Origin: Vibrio methylphosphonaticus
GTDB taxonomy: Bacteria > Pseudomonadota > Gammaproteobacteria > Enterobacterales > Vibrionaceae
Assembly: GCF_023634655.1 (NCBI RefSeq)
Contig: NZ_JAMKMS010000008.1
Location: forward strand, 1-64,000
Direction of reading: 5' to 3'
Length of the DNA: 64,000 bases
Shown: positions 62,482-64,000 of the stretch, in pieces
Position numbering within the stretch: position 1 is the first letter of the stretch
How the letters are laid out: each line of letters opens with the position of its first letter
Program-made: the position numbers and the translations under genes
Notes under the pieces: model-generated
The model's input: only the letters and a program-made list of their open reading frames with translations
Databases searched by the model: none
Told to the model about the DNA's origin: nothing

Positions 62482-62856
62482 CTACTGCGTTTCTTTCATC
62501 GCAGAGATAACCGAAGGATCATTGAGAAGATTGAACAGTAGGCTCTTAGCGGAGGAGCGTTGTGCGTCGGAGAGCATTTTCTTTGGGTTCTCTCTAGACT
62601 GAGTCAGGATGTTTTTGACAAATCGACTGTTGGTGCCGGAGAGCTCATACACATAGCGCAGCGTATCGAGTAATTCATCTTGAGCCAGACTATAAACGGC
62701 CATTTCACAACTCAGGTTGTCCATAGACAGAAAGTTGTTCACGATGACTTGGCGCTCGGCGTTAAACTTCTCTTTGGCTTCAAAGGCATCAATCAAAGCT
62801 TGAACCCTATCAGCTATCGCGACAGGTACTTCCATTGTCTTTGTTTCATGAGTCAT
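62482..62856 (-). CDS. Conserved-looking hypothetical protein, 124 residues
   Basis: The soluble, highly helical protein has no signal peptide or membrane segment. ATG 62856-62854 follows a strong AAGGAG at 8 nt, which supports a real gene. The centre (SLAQDELLDTLRYVYELSGTNSRFVKNILTQ) looks like a helical bundle; two cysteines. No family recognised. It is monocistronic; the 382-bp upstream spacer (62857-63238) shows no further gene. Confidence 0.7.
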   Translation of the reverse strand: MTHETKTMEVPVAIADRVQALIDAFEAKEKFNAERQVIVNNFLSMDNLSCEMAVYSLAQDELLDTLRYVYELSGTNSRFVKNILTQSRENPKKMLSDAQRSSAKSLLFNLLNDPSVISAMKETQ

Positions 62857-63238
62857 TATTGATTCTCCTTTTCTAACTGGGACTAACCACCGCCGCTTAG
62901 CGTGGCAATGTCTATTCCTGGTGGCTTTTGATGAGAAGCGCTTAGCCGCATTTCATCTGATTCTACTGCCCCAAGTTTACGCTGTAGTTGCTAATTCATC
63001 ATCTACTTTAGGGAGATTATGAGGGAATGCAATGGATATCCTTTGAATTACTATCGTTTGTTTTCATTAAGGGCGCAATAGGCGATAACCCAAACAACTA
63101 ATGATGCTTTTATGATCATGAACCAATTAAGTTTTTACGACTTTTCCGTTTGTAATCCAGCGCTCTCATTTTACCAACGACATTATTTTCTTGAACTAGA
63201 CTCATTATGTAATTTCTGCATATGTTAAGAGGCGCTTA
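62857..63238. other. Divergent spacer without recognisable gene
   Basis: It carries the promoters for the 62482 and 63239 genes. One ATGATCAT occurs at 63113, isolated and without the flanks of the origin 12-mers, so not called as an RctB site. Confidence 0.35.
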
Positions 63239-63799
63239 ATGGAAAATTCGAATCAATCCCCACGCTCTGATTTTTTGTCAAAAGGTTGGAAATATTTCGT
63301 CATCGTCGGGCTTATTATTTCGTTGGCAGGAATAGGAGCGATGAGCTTGCCAATACTTGCTGGTGTGACAATTTCAACCATTATTGGCGCGGTGCTCCTT
63401 TTTAGTGGTTTAGTACAGGCTTACCATACTTTGTCTATTCATTCGTGGAAGGACAAATTATGGTATGTCTTAAGTGCTGTACTGTATATCGTTGGTGGTT
63501 TATTTATTCTCTTCAAACCACTTGCTGGGCTAGTGACTATTACCATGCTCATGGTAATAGTCATGATTCTAAATGGTCTAACTCGAGTGTTTTTTGGTCT
63601 TGGCAATCAAGGTTTACCTAGCAGAGGCATCATTATTGCGAGTGGTTTACTTTCGGTAGCGATTGGTGGGTACTTTTTTTTATTACTCGACGACCCGGCA
63701 TTCTCGACCGCACTGTTGGGGACGTTTATAGGGATCTCGTTATTAATTGAAGGTATCAGCTTTGTGTTATTAGGTATGAAACTAAAAAGGCTCTCTTAG
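63239..63799 (+). CDS. HdeD/DUF308-family membrane protein
   Basis: The 186-residue protein has six membrane helices in three hairpins, with the DUF308 repeat pattern: GLIISLAGIGAMSLPILAGVTISTIIGAVLLFSGLVQAYHTL, then WYVLSAVLYIVGGLFILFKPLAGLVTITMLM, then the third unit with ERISFVLLG-like ending (IEGISFVLLGMKLK). HdeD in E. coli supports acid resistance at high cell density. AGAGG lies 7 nt before ATG. Followed by a strong terminator. Confidence 0.9.
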   Translation: MENSNQSPRSDFLSKGWKYFVIVGLIISLAGIGAMSLPILAGVTISTIIGAVLLFSGLVQAYHTLSIHSWKDKLWYVLSAVLYIVGGLFILFKPLAGLVTITMLMVIVMILNGLTRVFFGLGNQGLPSRGIIIASGLLSVAIGGYFFLLLDDPAFSTALLGTFIGISLLIEGISFVLLGMKLKRLS

Positions 63800-63849
63800 C
63801 CCCGAAGAGCTCAGAAATTATTTTCAAAACCCGCTCGTATTAACGAATG

Positions 63850-63884
63850 AAAGCCCCTAGCTTAAACGGCTCGCTAGGGGCTTT
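63850..63884 (+). terminator. Intrinsic terminator of the HdeD-family gene
   Basis: AAAGCCCCTAGC / GCTAGGGGCTTT, a 12-bp perfect stem with an 11-nt loop, 50 bp after the stop codon. Confidence 0.85.
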
Positions 63885-63992
63885 AAATTGGCGATTTTGG
63901 TGCATGTTAAGCTGTTGATTATAATGGTTTTCTATTTCTATGAAATCAGATGGTCGGATGTTAGTCTTCTTCTGTAAGTAGGAGCACTTAAC

Positions 63993-64000
63993 ATGATTTT
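63993..64000 (+). other. Possible start of a further gene at the window edge
   Basis: ATG 63993 is preceded by AGGAG at 8 nt (63980-63984). Only two codons are inside the window, so no product can be given. Confidence 0.3.

Overview
The window is chromosomal DNA of a Vibrio (or very close Vibrionaceae relative) and spans the replication origin and partition region of the second chromosome. The diagnostic set is: an rctB-type initiator gene (minus, 6874-8844); an adjacent non-coding origin with six ATGATCA 12-mers spaced 22-23 bp apart plus a perfect DnaA box; divergent parA2-parB2 genes (10089-12284); and seven exact copies of the chromosome-II centromere motif TTTACA-N-TGTAAA. No tRNA, rRNA, insertion sequence, prophage or CRISPR array was seen.

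Layout. 1-6.4 kb: N-terminal end of a giant retention-module adhesin, gltS, a DUF4344 metallopeptidase, a beta-hydroxyacid dehydrogenase-like oxidoreductase, a YebC/PmpR-family gene and two small conserved proteins. 6.4-12.3 kb: rctB, the origin, parA2 and parB2. 12.3-25.8 kb: housekeeping genes (tmcA, a FapA-like protein, soxR, a lipoprotein, a dihydrolipoyl dehydrogenase, a thioesterase, yegD), a candidate small RNA, a DUF445 protein, a periplasmic-protein/outer-membrane-barrel pair and a popT-type DUF368 translocase. 26.2-35.1 kb: a complete C-P lyase operon (phnF, G, H, I, J, K, L, M, N, P and a hexapeptide-repeat transferase) for phosphonate use. 35.1-43.2 kb: a glycine-zipper protein, repeat-rich spacers, an RND efflux pair, a LysR regulator and a divergent serine hydrolase. 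43.5-50.8 kb: a LysE exporter, LysR regulators, lipoproteins, and a pair of DUF1989-like genes, one broken by an 80-nt gap. 50.8-58.4 kb: a GntR-controlled ABC exporter, a TetR-dehydrogenase pair, a MerR-methyltransferase fusion, an MsrA-like protein and a MarR-Bcr/CflA pair. 58.6-62.3 kb: the phosphonate importer phnC-phnD-phnE1-phnE2, 23 kb from the lyase genes. 62.4-64 kb: an unknown small protein and an HdeD-family protein.

How it works together. RctB would initiate chromosome II at the 12-mer array and be restrained by other RctB sites; ParA2/ParB2 would segregate the origin through the parS2 sites, which lie at 3.8, 9.9, 14.4 (four copies) and 20.0 kb. The imported phosphonates (PhnCDE) feed the C-P lyase complex (PhnGHIJK) and accessory enzymes (PhnM, N, P). 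Points most worth a second look: an RctB-type 12-mer and its companion in a spacer 4 kb from the origin; an unassigned structured RNA candidate at about 21.86-22.02 kb; a non-canonical proton-relay signature in the RND pump; and several short tandem repeats concentrated in and just after the phn operon.
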